A DNA stretch of 10,128 nt, from positions 1-10,128 of the forward strand of contig JAOTSL010000097.1 in NCBI GenBank assembly GCA_029864945.1, in the 5' to 3' direction. The notes below the pieces were generated by a model. The model was not told the origin of the DNA and did no database searches. It saw only the letters and a program-made list of their open reading frames with translations. Source of the stretch: Gammaproteobacteria bacterium. Lineage in GTDB: Bacteria > Pseudomonadota > Gammaproteobacteria > S012-40. Shown piece after piece: positions 1-6,685 of the stretch. The position numbers and the translations under genes were made by a program. Within the stretch, counting starts at the first letter, position 1; each line of letters opens with the position of its first letter.

Positions 1-2
1 AC

Positions 3-86
3 AATATCGACATATTTACGCCCAAAGGCTTTGTCGATATTGTTCAGAAATTGGAAAAGCTGGTCGATATAGCTGGTGTACAGTAG
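3..86 (+). CDS. C-terminal end of a truncated gene, possibly wspF (CheB-like methylesterase)
   Basis: Reading frame 3 is open from the left edge to the TAG at 84-86 and gives 27 residues, starting NIDIFTPKGFVDIVQKLEKL. The other two forward frames do not give a similar, plausible end just ahead of the next gene. The peptide is too short to identify. In the Wsp clusters I know from Pseudomonas, the CheB-like methylesterase gene wspF lies directly upstream of wspR. A short C-terminal helix after an 'xxID' segment also fits the end of CheB-like proteins loosely. The wspF assignment therefore rests mainly on context. The gap to wspR is 91 bp and I see no clear terminator in it, so the two may be cotranscribed. 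Confidence 0.45.
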   Translation, partial: NIDIFTPKGFVDIVQKLEKLVDIAGVQ

Positions 87-177
87 TTGGCTGGTTAAGT
101 TTATCGGTGAACACGTATCATGCTGAAAAACAAAGTTAAAACACTGCAGGGAAGTTACGTTGTAGATTAGATTTTTT

Positions 178-1206
178 ATGGAGCAGCGCTTTATCACTGA
201 TTTAAGTATAAAACCAATTGTCGTATTTGTCGTTGATGATCAGATGATGGTTATTGAGGCGGTGCGGCGCATGCTCAGTTCAGAGAGCGATATTGAGTTT
301 CATTATTCTACTGATCCTACCAAAGCGGTAGAAATGGCTATTCATGTTAAGCCAACAGTTATATTGTTAGATTTGGTTATGCCTGATATTGACGGTATGA
401 CGTTAGTCCGCTTTTTTCATCAAAACAAAAAAACACAAGACATCCCAATTATTGTTTTGTCATCTATTGAAACACCAATCGATAAAGGTGCTGCATTTTC
501 AGCTGGTGCTAGTGATTATATCGTTAAGTTACCCGATAAAATCGAATTGATTGCTCGTGTTCGCGCCCATTCCAGAAGTTATTTAAATAAACTGGAGCGT
601 GATGCTGCATTTTCTGAGTTACATAAGCTTAAAGCAGAGCTGGAAGAAAGTAACAATGCATTACAGTTATTGTCTTGCCTAGATGGCTTGACAGGTATTG
701 CAAATCGTCGGCGTTTTGATGAGTTTATGCTTAACGAATGGAAGCGTGCAGTGCGGGAAAATTCCACAATTACATTAATCATGATTGATATTGATTATTT
801 TAAGGCTTACAACGACAATTACGGCCATCAAAAAGGAGATGAAACGTTAAAGGCGGTAGTGTCGGCGCTTAAAGAAGGCATAAATCGCCCGGCTGATTTG
901 CTTGCTCGATATGGTGGTGAAGAGTTTGTTATCGTGCTGCCTGATACAACTATGGATGGCGGGTTGCAATTAGCGAAAGCGTCAATGAGACATGTTGAGT
1001 TGTTAGCTTTGCCTCATGCGCATTCGGAGGTATCGAGTCATGTCACCATTAGTGTCGGTATTGCCTGTTGTGAACCTGAGCTTCGTCATAATACGGTAGA
1101 ATCGCTTATCGAGGCCGCCGACCAGGCATTGTATGAAGCAAAGGCAAAAGGGCGTAATCAAACTGTTGTATCAACGGTATGTAAGGGTCGTTGCCAGCTT
1201 AAATAG
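178..1206 (+). CDS. wspR: WspR-like response regulator diguanylate cyclase (REC-GGDEF)
   Basis: This protein makes cyclic di-GMP from two GTP in the cytoplasm. In Pseudomonas it is the output of the surface-sensing Wsp chemosensory system and is activated by phosphorylation. A receiver domain covers about residues 14-135, with acidic pair D20/D21, phosphoacceptor D65 in LLDLVMPD, S95/S96 and K117. A helical linker (about 136-165) leads to the GGDEF domain (about 168-330), with DGLTG at 169-173, the active-site GGEEF at 246-250, and an inhibitory I-site RPAD at 237-240, five residues ahead of GGEEF. All key residues are present, so the enzyme should be active and open to product inhibition. 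At 342 aa it is close to P. aeruginosa WspR (347 aa). The sequence follows that protein along most of its length, for example EAVRR, KPTVIL, DLVMP and ARYGGEEF. ATG 178 is the first usable start after the in-frame stop at 163-165, although its Shine-Dalgarno sequence is poor. Confidence 0.93.
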   Translation: MEQRFITDLSIKPIVVFVVDDQMMVIEAVRRMLSSESDIEFHYSTDPTKAVEMAIHVKPTVILLDLVMPDIDGMTLVRFFHQNKKTQDIPIIVLSSIETPIDKGAAFSAGASDYIVKLPDKIELIARVRAHSRSYLNKLERDAAFSELHKLKAELEESNNALQLLSCLDGLTGIANRRRFDEFMLNEWKRAVRENSTITLIMIDIDYFKAYNDNYGHQKGDETLKAVVSALKEGINRPADLLARYGGEEFVIVLPDTTMDGGLQLAKASMRHVELLALPHAHSEVSSHVTISVGIACCEPELRHNTVESLIEAADQALYEAKAKGRNQTVVSTVCKGRCQLK

Positions 1207-1226
1207 TATCAATACAGAGGCGCGTT

Positions 1227-2510
1227 TTATCGTCGAGGTGGTTTACTTTTACCTCTTAATGCCGGTAATAGGCGGGCTATTTTTACCTTGTTTCCCTGGG
1301 TTTGTATAATTTCTATCGGGTAATCCGCTATTTTAATGCTTATGTTGGTGGCTGGAATATTTTCCAGGTGTTCGGTGATTAGTCCGCTGAATGTTTTTGG
1401 TCCATCTGATGGTAGCTCCCAATGCATGGTTTTATTTAATTCACGGATATTTGCGCTGCCATCAACAAGAAAAGAGCCGTCTTTTTGCGGGTGAACATCC
1501 TTCAGTGCTGTGCTCGGATCTGAGGTAAACTCACCAACTATTTCTTCCAGTATGTCCTCCAGGGTAACCAGGCCCTGAATATCACCGTATTCATCAACCA
1601 CAAGACCAATACGCCGATCATTTTGCTGAAAATTTAGCAGTTGAGTGGTTAATGGCGTAGCTTCAGGGACGAAGTAAGGTTCTTTAGTTGACTCCAATAA
1701 ACCTTCCATCGTTAGTTCTTTTTGTGCCAGCGTATGCATGATGCTTCTTACGTGTATGACACCTATGATTTGATTGATGTCATCTCGATAAACAGGAATG
1801 CGGGTGTGATGACCATGAATTAATAGCTCGATAATATCGTTCCAGTCGTTGTTTAAGTCAATACCCACAACTTCGTTTCTTGGGATCATGATGTCTTCTA
1901 CGGTGACTGATTCAAGGTTGAGTATGCTGAGTAACATATCCTTATGGCTTTTGGGTATTAGAGTCCCCGCTTCGTGCAGCACGGTTTTCAACTCATCAGG
2001 GCTCAGGTGTTCGTCGTTTTGTTTGTCCAGCTTAACGCCGAGTATTTTTATTAAACCGTTAGAAATAACATTGATGATCCAGACTAGCGGGTAAAGGATT
2101 TTTAATAGAGGGATATATATTAGTGCGGCTGGAAAGGCTATTTTCTCCGGAAATCGGGCTGCAACGGTTTTTGGGGCAACTTCCGAAAAGATTAAAATAA
2201 CCAGAGTGAGCAAGCCAGCTCCGATTGCAATTGCGGCTTCACCGCCAATTCTCAGGGCAATAATAGTCGCTATAGATGAAGCTAGAATGTTAACAAAGTT
2301 ATTACCCAGTAAAATAAGACCAATTAATCTGTCAGGTGTTTCGAGTAATTTATTTGCGCGCATAGCGCCGCGATGTTTGTTTTTGACCAGGTGGCGTAAA
2401 CGATATCTGTTTAGCGACATTAGGCCGGTTTCCGAGCTGGAAAAAAAAGCTGACAATATCAATAGTAATCCAAGTGCAGAAAAAAGGATGCTTAACGGGA
2501 TTTCGTCCAA
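1227..2510 (-). CDS. corB: CNNM/CBS-domain transporter-family protein, CorB/YfjD type
   Basis: This inner-membrane protein belongs to the HlyC/CorC (CNNM) family, whose members are linked to Mg2+/Co2+ efflux or homeostasis. The actual substrate here is inferred. Residues 1 to about 160 form the CNNM (DUF21) membrane domain with three to four hydrophobic segments and the conserved SSSETGLMSLNRYRLRHL (24-41) and GNNFVN (69-74). Two CBS repeats follow (about 205-262 and 272-327), containing MIPR (208-211) and VVDEYGDIQGLVTLEDILEE (304-323). A CorC_HlyC domain ends the protein (about 340-418). The start is TTG at 2510. No ATG lies in frame between it and the upstream stop, and this start reproduces the N-terminal length of E. 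coli YfjD exactly, aligning SAFFSSSETG with SAYFSGSETG. A GGAG lies 11 nt upstream, a little far. The gene lies downstream of ypjD in the same direction, as in E. coli, but 370 bp apart. It converges on wspR with 20 bp between the stops. Confidence 0.9.
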   Translation of the reverse strand: MDEIPLSILFSALGLLLILSAFFSSSETGLMSLNRYRLRHLVKNKHRGAMRANKLLETPDRLIGLILLGNNFVNILASSIATIIALRIGGEAAIAIGAGLLTLVILIFSEVAPKTVAARFPEKIAFPAALIYIPLLKILYPLVWIINVISNGLIKILGVKLDKQNDEHLSPDELKTVLHEAGTLIPKSHKDMLLSILNLESVTVEDIMIPRNEVVGIDLNNDWNDIIELLIHGHHTRIPVYRDDINQIIGVIHVRSIMHTLAQKELTMEGLLESTKEPYFVPEATPLTTQLLNFQQNDRRIGLVVDEYGDIQGLVTLEDILEEIVGEFTSDPSTALKDVHPQKDGSFLVDGSANIRELNKTMHWELPSDGPKTFSGLITEHLENIPATNISIKIADYPIEIIQTQGNKVKIARLLPALRGKSKPPRR

Positions 2511-2609
2511 GTGAAAATGAGCTCCGAGGTTGTTTTAGGGATAATGTGCATTATTTATGCAAGCAATAGCACGTTGAATCTGAAAAATAGTTAGATGCTG
2601 CTAAGCTTT

Positions 2610-2629
2610 ATTTTAAATCAATTTAAAAT
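2610..2629. repeat. Perfect AT-rich inverted repeat in the corB leader region
   Basis: Arms of 9 bp (ATTTTAAAT at 2610-2618 and ATTTAAAAT at 2621-2629) are separated by CA. The symmetry is exact, but the composition is almost pure A/T in an AT-rich gap, so chance is possible. If real, it could be a dimeric regulator site or an RNA hairpin in the corB leader. Confidence 0.4.
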
Positions 2630-2674
2630 CATGATTGTCGGTAATTAGCTTAATAAAATCATAAAGTTTTAGAA

Positions 2675-2680
2675 ATTATA
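2675..2680 (-). promoter_or_regulatory. Candidate -10 box for corB
   Basis: On the minus strand this reads TATAAT, preceded by ACGGC. A weak -35 candidate, CTGATT, lies 15 nt upstream, so support comes mainly from the perfect -10. Transcription would start near 2668 and leave an untranslated leader of roughly 158 nt before the TTG at 2510. This fits the terminator-like hairpin after ypjD, which would otherwise leave corB without a transcript. Confidence 0.3.
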
Positions 2681-2807
2681 GCCGTTTAAACTAAAAATCA
2701 GCTGAGTTATGTTTAGAGCGCAAGCTCTTGATCCACTGAATTTTTAAAAATATAAGCTAATTTTTCAGTTTATCTTTTAGAGTGAGGTTAATATTTTTAA
2801 AAGTAAC

Positions 2808-2855
2808 GCAAAAACAACGTATTGGATCATATTTTGCTATATATAATGCAATACG
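2808..2855 (-). terminator. Likely intrinsic terminator of ypjD
   Basis: On the minus strand, starting 25 nt after the ypjD stop, the RNA can fold as CGTATTG / CAATACG (2849-2855 with 2818-2824). After a C-C mismatch it continues as ATTATAT / ATATGAT with one U-G pair and an 8-nt loop. The U-rich stretch TTGTTTTTG follows. On the plus strand the wobble becomes a C-A mismatch, so the hairpin is better formed in the ypjD transcript. The inner stem is AT-rich, so termination may be partial. Confidence 0.5.
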
Positions 2856-2880
2856 ATTTGTGTTTGCCTAGTTTGTATAT

Positions 2881-3684
2881 TTAACGTCCAAGAATGATTT
2901 CAAGGACGTATTTGCTGCCAAAGTACGCTAGCAATAGAGTGAAAAATCCACTTATTGTCCAGCGAACTAGTGTTTTCCCTCGCCAGCCGTAGAGTTTACG
3001 GCAGGTGAGTAATATTGCAAATACGGCCCAAGCAATAATTGAAAGAATGGTTTTGTGTGCCAGGTTTTGAGCAAACATGTCTTCAAGGTGAACATAACCA
3101 CTGATTAATGACGTCGTTTGCAGAGCAAAGCCAATGACTATCATTTGAACAAGCAGGCTCTCCATGGTTTCCAGTGGAGGTAACGCAGCAATCAGCCCGC
3201 CGGGTCGACGATTGTGTAGGTGTTTCTCTTTAATTGAGAGCAGCACGGCTTGCACGGCAGCAAGCCCCAACAGGCTGTATGCCAATATTGATAAAACAAT
3301 GTGCGCCCCGAGTCCTTTATGGTCGGCTGTGTTAACAATGTGGTCGACCGGCATGAAGTATTGAAGGGTAAGTGTTAAAGCGGCCAGCGGTAGTATGAAA
3401 AGTCCGAGATTTTCTATAGGCTTTTTGAGTGCTGTAATGATAAGCAGGCAGGTGACAAACCACGTAGCCAAAGATGCTACGTGAGTAATGCCCATTTGTA
3501 GTCCGCTATCAGTAAAAATGTGACGAGCGAGTATGTCAGCATGAAAAATAGCACCAGTGATACCAAGAATTAACACGGTATGCTTGTTTTTCTCTGACTC
3601 GGGCGTAGTAAGTTGTTTGAACAGAACTATAGTGGCGGCAATATACAGGGTGGCGCCGATAATAGTAAAGATGACGTCTATCAT
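2881..3684 (-). CDS. ypjD: YpjD-like inner-membrane protein, CcsA/CcmC (cytochrome c assembly) family
   Basis: This is a polytopic membrane protein of 267 aa with about eight hydrophobic segments. It belongs to the cytochrome c assembly family (CcsA/CcmC-like), whose better-known members handle haem at the inner membrane. The specific job of YpjD is not settled, and I do not assign one. The C-terminal region has the family's hallmark run: YGWRGK, then VRW, then AYFGSK near the end. A longer reading begins at TTG 3717, adding MQCVTIGILFK. ATG 3684 is preferred because it gives an N-terminus that enters the first membrane segment at once (MIDVIFTIIGATLYIAATIV), as in YpjD proteins; GGAAT lies about 10 nt upstream. 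Position next to corB and divergent from ffh is conserved in E. coli and, as I recall, Pseudomonas, but here an MBL-fold gene sits between ypjD and ffh. Confidence 0.85.
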   Translation of the reverse strand: MIDVIFTIIGATLYIAATIVLFKQLTTPESEKNKHTVLILGITGAIFHADILARHIFTDSGLQMGITHVASLATWFVTCLLIITALKKPIENLGLFILPLAALTLTLQYFMPVDHIVNTADHKGLGAHIVLSILAYSLLGLAAVQAVLLSIKEKHLHNRRPGGLIAALPPLETMESLLVQMIVIGFALQTTSLISGYVHLEDMFAQNLAHKTILSIIAWAVFAILLTCRKLYGWRGKTLVRWTISGFFTLLLAYFGSKYVLEIILGR

Positions 3685-3814
3685 TTTAAATAAAATTCCA
3701 ATTGTTACACATTGCAAATGATGTCACATTGGAACCAGGCATTGAAGTGAAAATTGAAATAATTTAAATTTAACTGGGTAAACCATTAATTAGACGAGTT
3801 AATGTGCGCTATTG

Positions 3815-3828
3815 ACCGCTGCAGCGGT
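3815..3828. repeat. 14-bp perfect palindrome in the ypjD/MBL divergent spacer
   Basis: ACCGCTGCAGCGGT reads the same on both strands, is much richer in G/C than its surroundings and is followed by TTTTT (3828-3832). A TTGACC hexamer (3812-3817) overlaps its left half and could be a -35 box, but I find no convincing -10 at the right distance (CACTAT at 3836-3841 after 18 nt matches only half). It could be an operator for the gene at 3871 or the divergent ypjD, or a 5-bp hairpin with a U-tract acting as an attenuator. Confidence 0.5.
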
Positions 3829-3870
3829 TTTTAAACACTATCTACATGATTGGATAGAGAGGAATTGTAC

Positions 3871-4638
3871 TTGTTAAAGTTACGAATACTAGGATGTAGT
3901 GGCGGTGTCGGTCGCGGACTAAGGACAACTTCATTGTTGGTTAATGACAGCGTCTTGATTGATGCGGGAAGCGGTGTTGGTGAGTTGACGTTAGAAGAAA
4001 TGTCTGCCGTTAAACATCTCTTTATTACGCATTCTCATCTGGACCATATTAATTTTCTACCTTTGCTGCTGGATAGTATGTTTGAAAGCTTGATTGAGCC
4101 AATTATTGTACATGCTCAGCCGGTTACTATCCGCGCGATTAAGGATCATATTTTTAACTGGACAATCTGGCCGGATTTTACAAAATTACCTACGCCTGAA
4201 AAGGCGGTGGTCAAATTTGTTGAAATGTTACCTAATGACAAGGTTGAAATCGATGGGCATGAATATGAAATGATTGAAGTCAGTCATATTGTGCCTGCCG
4301 TCGGGTATCGCGTGGAATTTGAAGGTAAAAGTTTTGCTTTTAGTGGAGACACTTCCAGTAATGACAGCTTCTGGAATAACCTGAATGCTCATGATGATCT
4401 TGATGTACTTATTGTTGAAACGGCCTTTCCAGAGGCAATGTATGATCTGGCTCTAAAAGCACGTCATTACGCGCCTTCTTTGTTGGTTGAAGATCTTAAA
4501 AAACTGCGGCATAAGCCGGATATTTACCTAACCCACCTCAAACCAGGTCTAGAAAACCAAATAATGACCGAAGTTAAAACCGCAGCACCGTCACTTTCTA
4601 TCAATATATTGCAGAGTGACAGCAATTTCGAGCTATAA
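3871..4638 (+). CDS. MBL-fold metallohydrolase, class II cyclic-nucleotide phosphodiesterase-like
   Basis: This is a cytoplasmic metallo-beta-lactamase-fold hydrolase of 255 aa with no signal peptide. Counting from the TTG at 3871, the dinuclear metal-site residues are all visible: HSHLDH (54-59), H139 in SHIVPAVGY, D160 in SGDT and H222 in THL. The HxHLDHI form and overall length resemble proteins annotated as class II 3',5'-cyclic-nucleotide phosphodiesterases. Hydrolysis of cAMP or a similar phosphodiester is therefore a reasonable guess, but RNase Z-like or other phosphodiesterase activity is not excluded. The frame extends to TTG 3850, but AGAGAGGA at 3856-3863 lies 7 nt before TTG 3871. 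That makes 3871 the likely start and gives a protein opening with MLKLRILGCSGG, the usual first strand. The gene sits alone between divergent ypjD and ffh, a place where E. coli has no gene. Confidence 0.85.
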   Translation: MLKLRILGCSGGVGRGLRTTSLLVNDSVLIDAGSGVGELTLEEMSAVKHLFITHSHLDHINFLPLLLDSMFESLIEPIIVHAQPVTIRAIKDHIFNWTIWPDFTKLPTPEKAVVKFVEMLPNDKVEIDGHEYEMIEVSHIVPAVGYRVEFEGKSFAFSGDTSSNDSFWNNLNAHDDLDVLIVETAFPEAMYDLALKARHYAPSLLVEDLKKLRHKPDIYLTHLKPGLENQIMTEVKTAAPSLSINILQSDSNFEL

Positions 4639-4639
4639 T
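4634..4639 (+). promoter_or_regulatory. Candidate -10 box for ffh
   Basis: TATAAT overlaps the stop codon of the MBL gene and is followed by the GC-rich AGCCGCC. The best -35 is TTGCAG (4609-4614), but the spacer of 19 nt is long and only the TTG half matches well. It would give ffh a leader of about 135 nt. Readthrough from the MBL gene is the alternative, as I see no convincing terminator in the 145-bp gap. Confidence 0.3.
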
Positions 4640-4783
4640 AGCCGCCAATTTTCCATGCCATATCATCTTAGCTCCGTAAAGGGGGTTTTAGCGTACCGCT
4701 TTGAATAGAAAGTGCAGCGTTAATAGAAATTTTTGGTGATAGGGTGCTGATTTCAAATAGTTAAAATAAATAAAGGTTAATCA

Positions 4784-6151
4784 ATGTTTGATAATCTTAG
4801 CGATCGCCTAACCAGTACATTTAAAAGTTTACGTGGTCAGGGTCGAATCAGTGAAGACAATATAAAAGATGTGCTGCGTGACGTGCGTATGGCGCTGCTG
4901 GAAGCCGATGTAGCCTTGCCTGTAGTGCGGGAGTTTATCGGTCGCGTGAAAGAAAAAGCGATGGGTGAAGATGTTATTCAGAGCATTTCCCCAGGACAGG
5001 CATTTGTTAAAATCGTTAACGATGAACTCATTCATGTCATGGGCGAAGCTAACGAAGAGCTGAATCTTTCTACTCAGCCGCCAGCTGTGATATTGATGGC
5101 GGGTCTTCAGGGTGCGGGTAAGACGACTAGTGTCGGTAAACTCTCTAAATATCTGAGAGAAATTAAAAAGAAATCGGTAATGGTCGTTAGTATTGACGTT
5201 TATCGACCTGCCGCGATTGATCAGCTTGAAACCCTCGCTAAAGATGTTGGGGTTGAGTTTTTTCCTAGTGATCGTACACAGGACCCGGTTAAGATCGCAA
5301 AAAATGCGGTAAAAGCGGCGAAAAAGCAATTCATTGACGTGTTATTGGTAGATACGGCGGGTCGTCTCCATATCGATGAAGATATGATGAGCGAGATTAC
5401 GAAGGTTCATGCTGCGATAGAGCCGGTAGAAACGTTGTTTGTGGTTGATAGTATGACGGGCCAAGATGCGGCTAATACTGCCAAAGCATTTAATGAGGCT
5501 TTGCCATTAACTGGGGTTATTCTTACTAAAACAGACGGTGATGCACGAGGCGGAGCGGCACTTTCTGTTCGTCACATTACCGGTAAACCTATAAAATTTA
5601 TGGGTGTTGGTGAAAAGCTGGATGCATTGCAGCCATTTCATCCAGAACGTGTAGCTTCTCGAATTCTTGGTATGGGGGATGTGCTATCCCTGGTTGAAGA
5701 AGCCGAACAAAAGCTGGATAAAAAAGAAGCTGAAAAACTTGCTAAAAAGTTTAAAAAAGGAAAAGGCTTTGATTTAGAAGACTTTTTATCTCAAATGCAG
5801 CAAATGAACAAGATGGGTGGAATGACTGGTCTTATGGATAAGTTGCCAGGTATGGGGCAAATTCCTGACGAAGTAAAAAATAAAATTAATAATAAAGATA
5901 TGGATCGTTTGCAGGCCATTATTTTGTCTATGACCCGAGAAGAGCGACGTAAGCCTGATATTATTAAAGGCTCTAGAAAACGTAGAATTGCAGCAGGTTG
6001 TGGGCAACAGGTTCAGGATGTAAATCGTATGCTGAAGCAATTTACGCAAATGCAGAAGATGATGAAAAAAATGCGCACCAAAGGTGGAATGAAGAGCCTT
6101 ATGGCGCAAATGAAAGGTGCGATGGGTGGTCAAGGCGGCATGCCTATGTAA
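4784..6151 (+). CDS. ffh: Signal recognition particle GTPase Ffh (SRP54)
   Basis: Ffh binds 4.5S RNA and signal sequences of nascent inner-membrane proteins and, with FtsY, delivers ribosomes to the Sec translocon. The 455-aa protein has the N domain (1 to about 90) with ALLEADVAL (37-45). The G domain (about 95-295) has the P-loop GLQGAGKT (107-114), DVYRPAA (138-144), DTAGR (190-194), TKTD (248-251) and GGAAL (256-260). The methionine-rich M domain runs from about 325 to the end. The RNA-binding segment SRKRRIAAGCGQQVQDVNR (397-415) carries Cys at 406, where E. coli Ffh has Ser. ATG 4784 has AAAGG 7 nt upstream, and the protein opens MFDNLSDRL as expected. A hairpin terminator at 6190-6228 separates it from rpsP. 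The 4.5S RNA gene is not in this window. Confidence 0.98.
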   Translation: MFDNLSDRLTSTFKSLRGQGRISEDNIKDVLRDVRMALLEADVALPVVREFIGRVKEKAMGEDVIQSISPGQAFVKIVNDELIHVMGEANEELNLSTQPPAVILMAGLQGAGKTTSVGKLSKYLREIKKKSVMVVSIDVYRPAAIDQLETLAKDVGVEFFPSDRTQDPVKIAKNAVKAAKKQFIDVLLVDTAGRLHIDEDMMSEITKVHAAIEPVETLFVVDSMTGQDAANTAKAFNEALPLTGVILTKTDGDARGGAALSVRHITGKPIKFMGVGEKLDALQPFHPERVASRILGMGDVLSLVEEAEQKLDKKEAEKLAKKFKKGKGFDLEDFLSQMQQMNKMGGMTGLMDKLPGMGQIPDEVKNKINNKDMDRLQAIILSMTREERRKPDIIKGSRKRRIAAGCGQQVQDVNRMLKQFTQMQKMMKKMRTKGGMKSLMAQMKGAMGGQGGMPM

Positions 6152-6189
6152 TTATTCACCTCACCTATGATTAGTTCGATTACGGCGTC

Positions 6190-6228
6190 AAAAGCGCTCA
6201 TTTACTATTGTGAGCACCGTGCTTTTTT
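6190..6228 (+). terminator. Probable intrinsic terminator of ffh
   Basis: AAAAGC (6190-6195) can pair with GCTTTT (6221-6226), and GCTCA (6196-6200) with TGAGC (6211-6215), leaving ACCGT (6216-6220) as a bulge. The T-run at 6223-6228 follows directly. It begins 38 bp after the ffh stop. The bulge makes it weaker than the terminator after rplS. Confidence 0.6.
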
Positions 6229-6324
6229 CCTTGCGCTTGAGCAAATCAAAGGTAATCTGAGTGGTTACGGTTAGTCTTGATATCAGTATTTTTATAAAAC
6301 AGGTGGAATATTACGTAAAAGCCT

Positions 6325-6352
6325 TTTACTAGGCTGAGTAATTGTATATAAT
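6325..6352 (+). promoter_or_regulatory. sigma70-type promoter of the rpsP operon
   Basis: A -35 box TTTACT (6325-6330, four of six consensus bases) lies 16 bp before a perfect -10 box TATAAT (6347-6352). The following CCGCCGCTC is a GC-rich discriminator. Such discriminators are known in stringently controlled rRNA and ribosomal-protein promoters, so repression by ppGpp is plausible. Transcription would start near 6359, giving a leader of about 55 nt before rpsP. Confidence 0.7.
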
Positions 6353-6413
6353 CCGCCGCTCTTTTTATGCCTGATTTGGGCTGAAAAACAATATTTTTTG
6401 AGGAATTAAACAC

Positions 6414-6662
6414 ATGGTGACAATTCGTTTGGCACGTGGCGGCGCTAAAAAACGTCCATTTTATCATTTAGTTGTAACAGACAGTCGTAACCGTCGTGAT
6501 GGTCGTTATATTGAACGCGTTGGTTTCTTTAACCCAACTGCGAAAGGTCAGGAAGTCCGTTTGAATGTTGATCAGGCAAGAATTGATCACTGGATTTCTC
6601 AGGGTGCACAACCTTCTGATCGTGTTGCTAAATTAGTTAAAGATAGCAAAGTAGCTGCGTAA
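6414..6662 (+). CDS. rpsP: 30S ribosomal protein S16
   Basis: S16 is a small-subunit protein that binds 16S rRNA early and helps assemble the 30S body. The 82-aa product has the same length as E. coli S16. It starts with MVTIRLARGGAKKRPFYHLV and contains the conserved DSRNRRDGRYIERVGFFNP. GAGGA (6400-6404) lies 9 nt before the ATG. It is the first gene of the rpsP-rimM-trmD-rplS operon, driven by the promoter at 6325-6352, and its stop is 23 nt before the rimM start. Confidence 0.98.
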   Translation: MVTIRLARGGAKKRPFYHLVVTDSRNRRDGRYIERVGFFNPTAKGQEVRLNVDQARIDHWISQGAQPSDRVAKLVKDSKVAA

Positions 6663-6685
6663 CAACGTTTGCGTGATTGCTTCTA

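Larger units (their letters stand above)
2511..2880. other. AT-rich intergenic region between ypjD and corB
   Basis: This 370-bp stretch lies between two genes on the minus strand. I find no coding frame resembling a known protein. It holds a probable terminator for ypjD (2808-2855, minus strand), a perfect TATAAT box on the minus strand (2675-2680), a short hairpin with a GCAA tetraloop (arms AGAGC 2715-2719 and GCTCT 2724-2728), the 8-bp palindrome TCAGCTGA (2698-2705) and an AT-only inverted repeat (2610-2629). The likely reading is that corB has its own promoter here and a leader of about 150 nt, unlike the closely spaced E. coli pair. Confidence 0.6.

Noticed and set aside
1207..1226. 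Shared terminator between the convergent wspR and corB
   Set aside because: Only 20 bp separate the stops, and no hairpin with a T-run is visible there.
3846..3857. ATG at 3846 as the start of the MBL gene
   Set aside because: It is in another frame and reaches TAG after three codons. The SD-preceded TTG at 3871 is better.
4680..4705. GGGGG and AGCG-TAC-CGCT in the gap before ffh as a terminator
   Set aside because: The stem is only 4 bp and no T-run follows.
6677..6685. TTG 6677 as the rimM start
   Set aside because: It would add MLL ahead of a methionine that matches the E. coli N-terminus in length, and it has no better ribosome-binding site.
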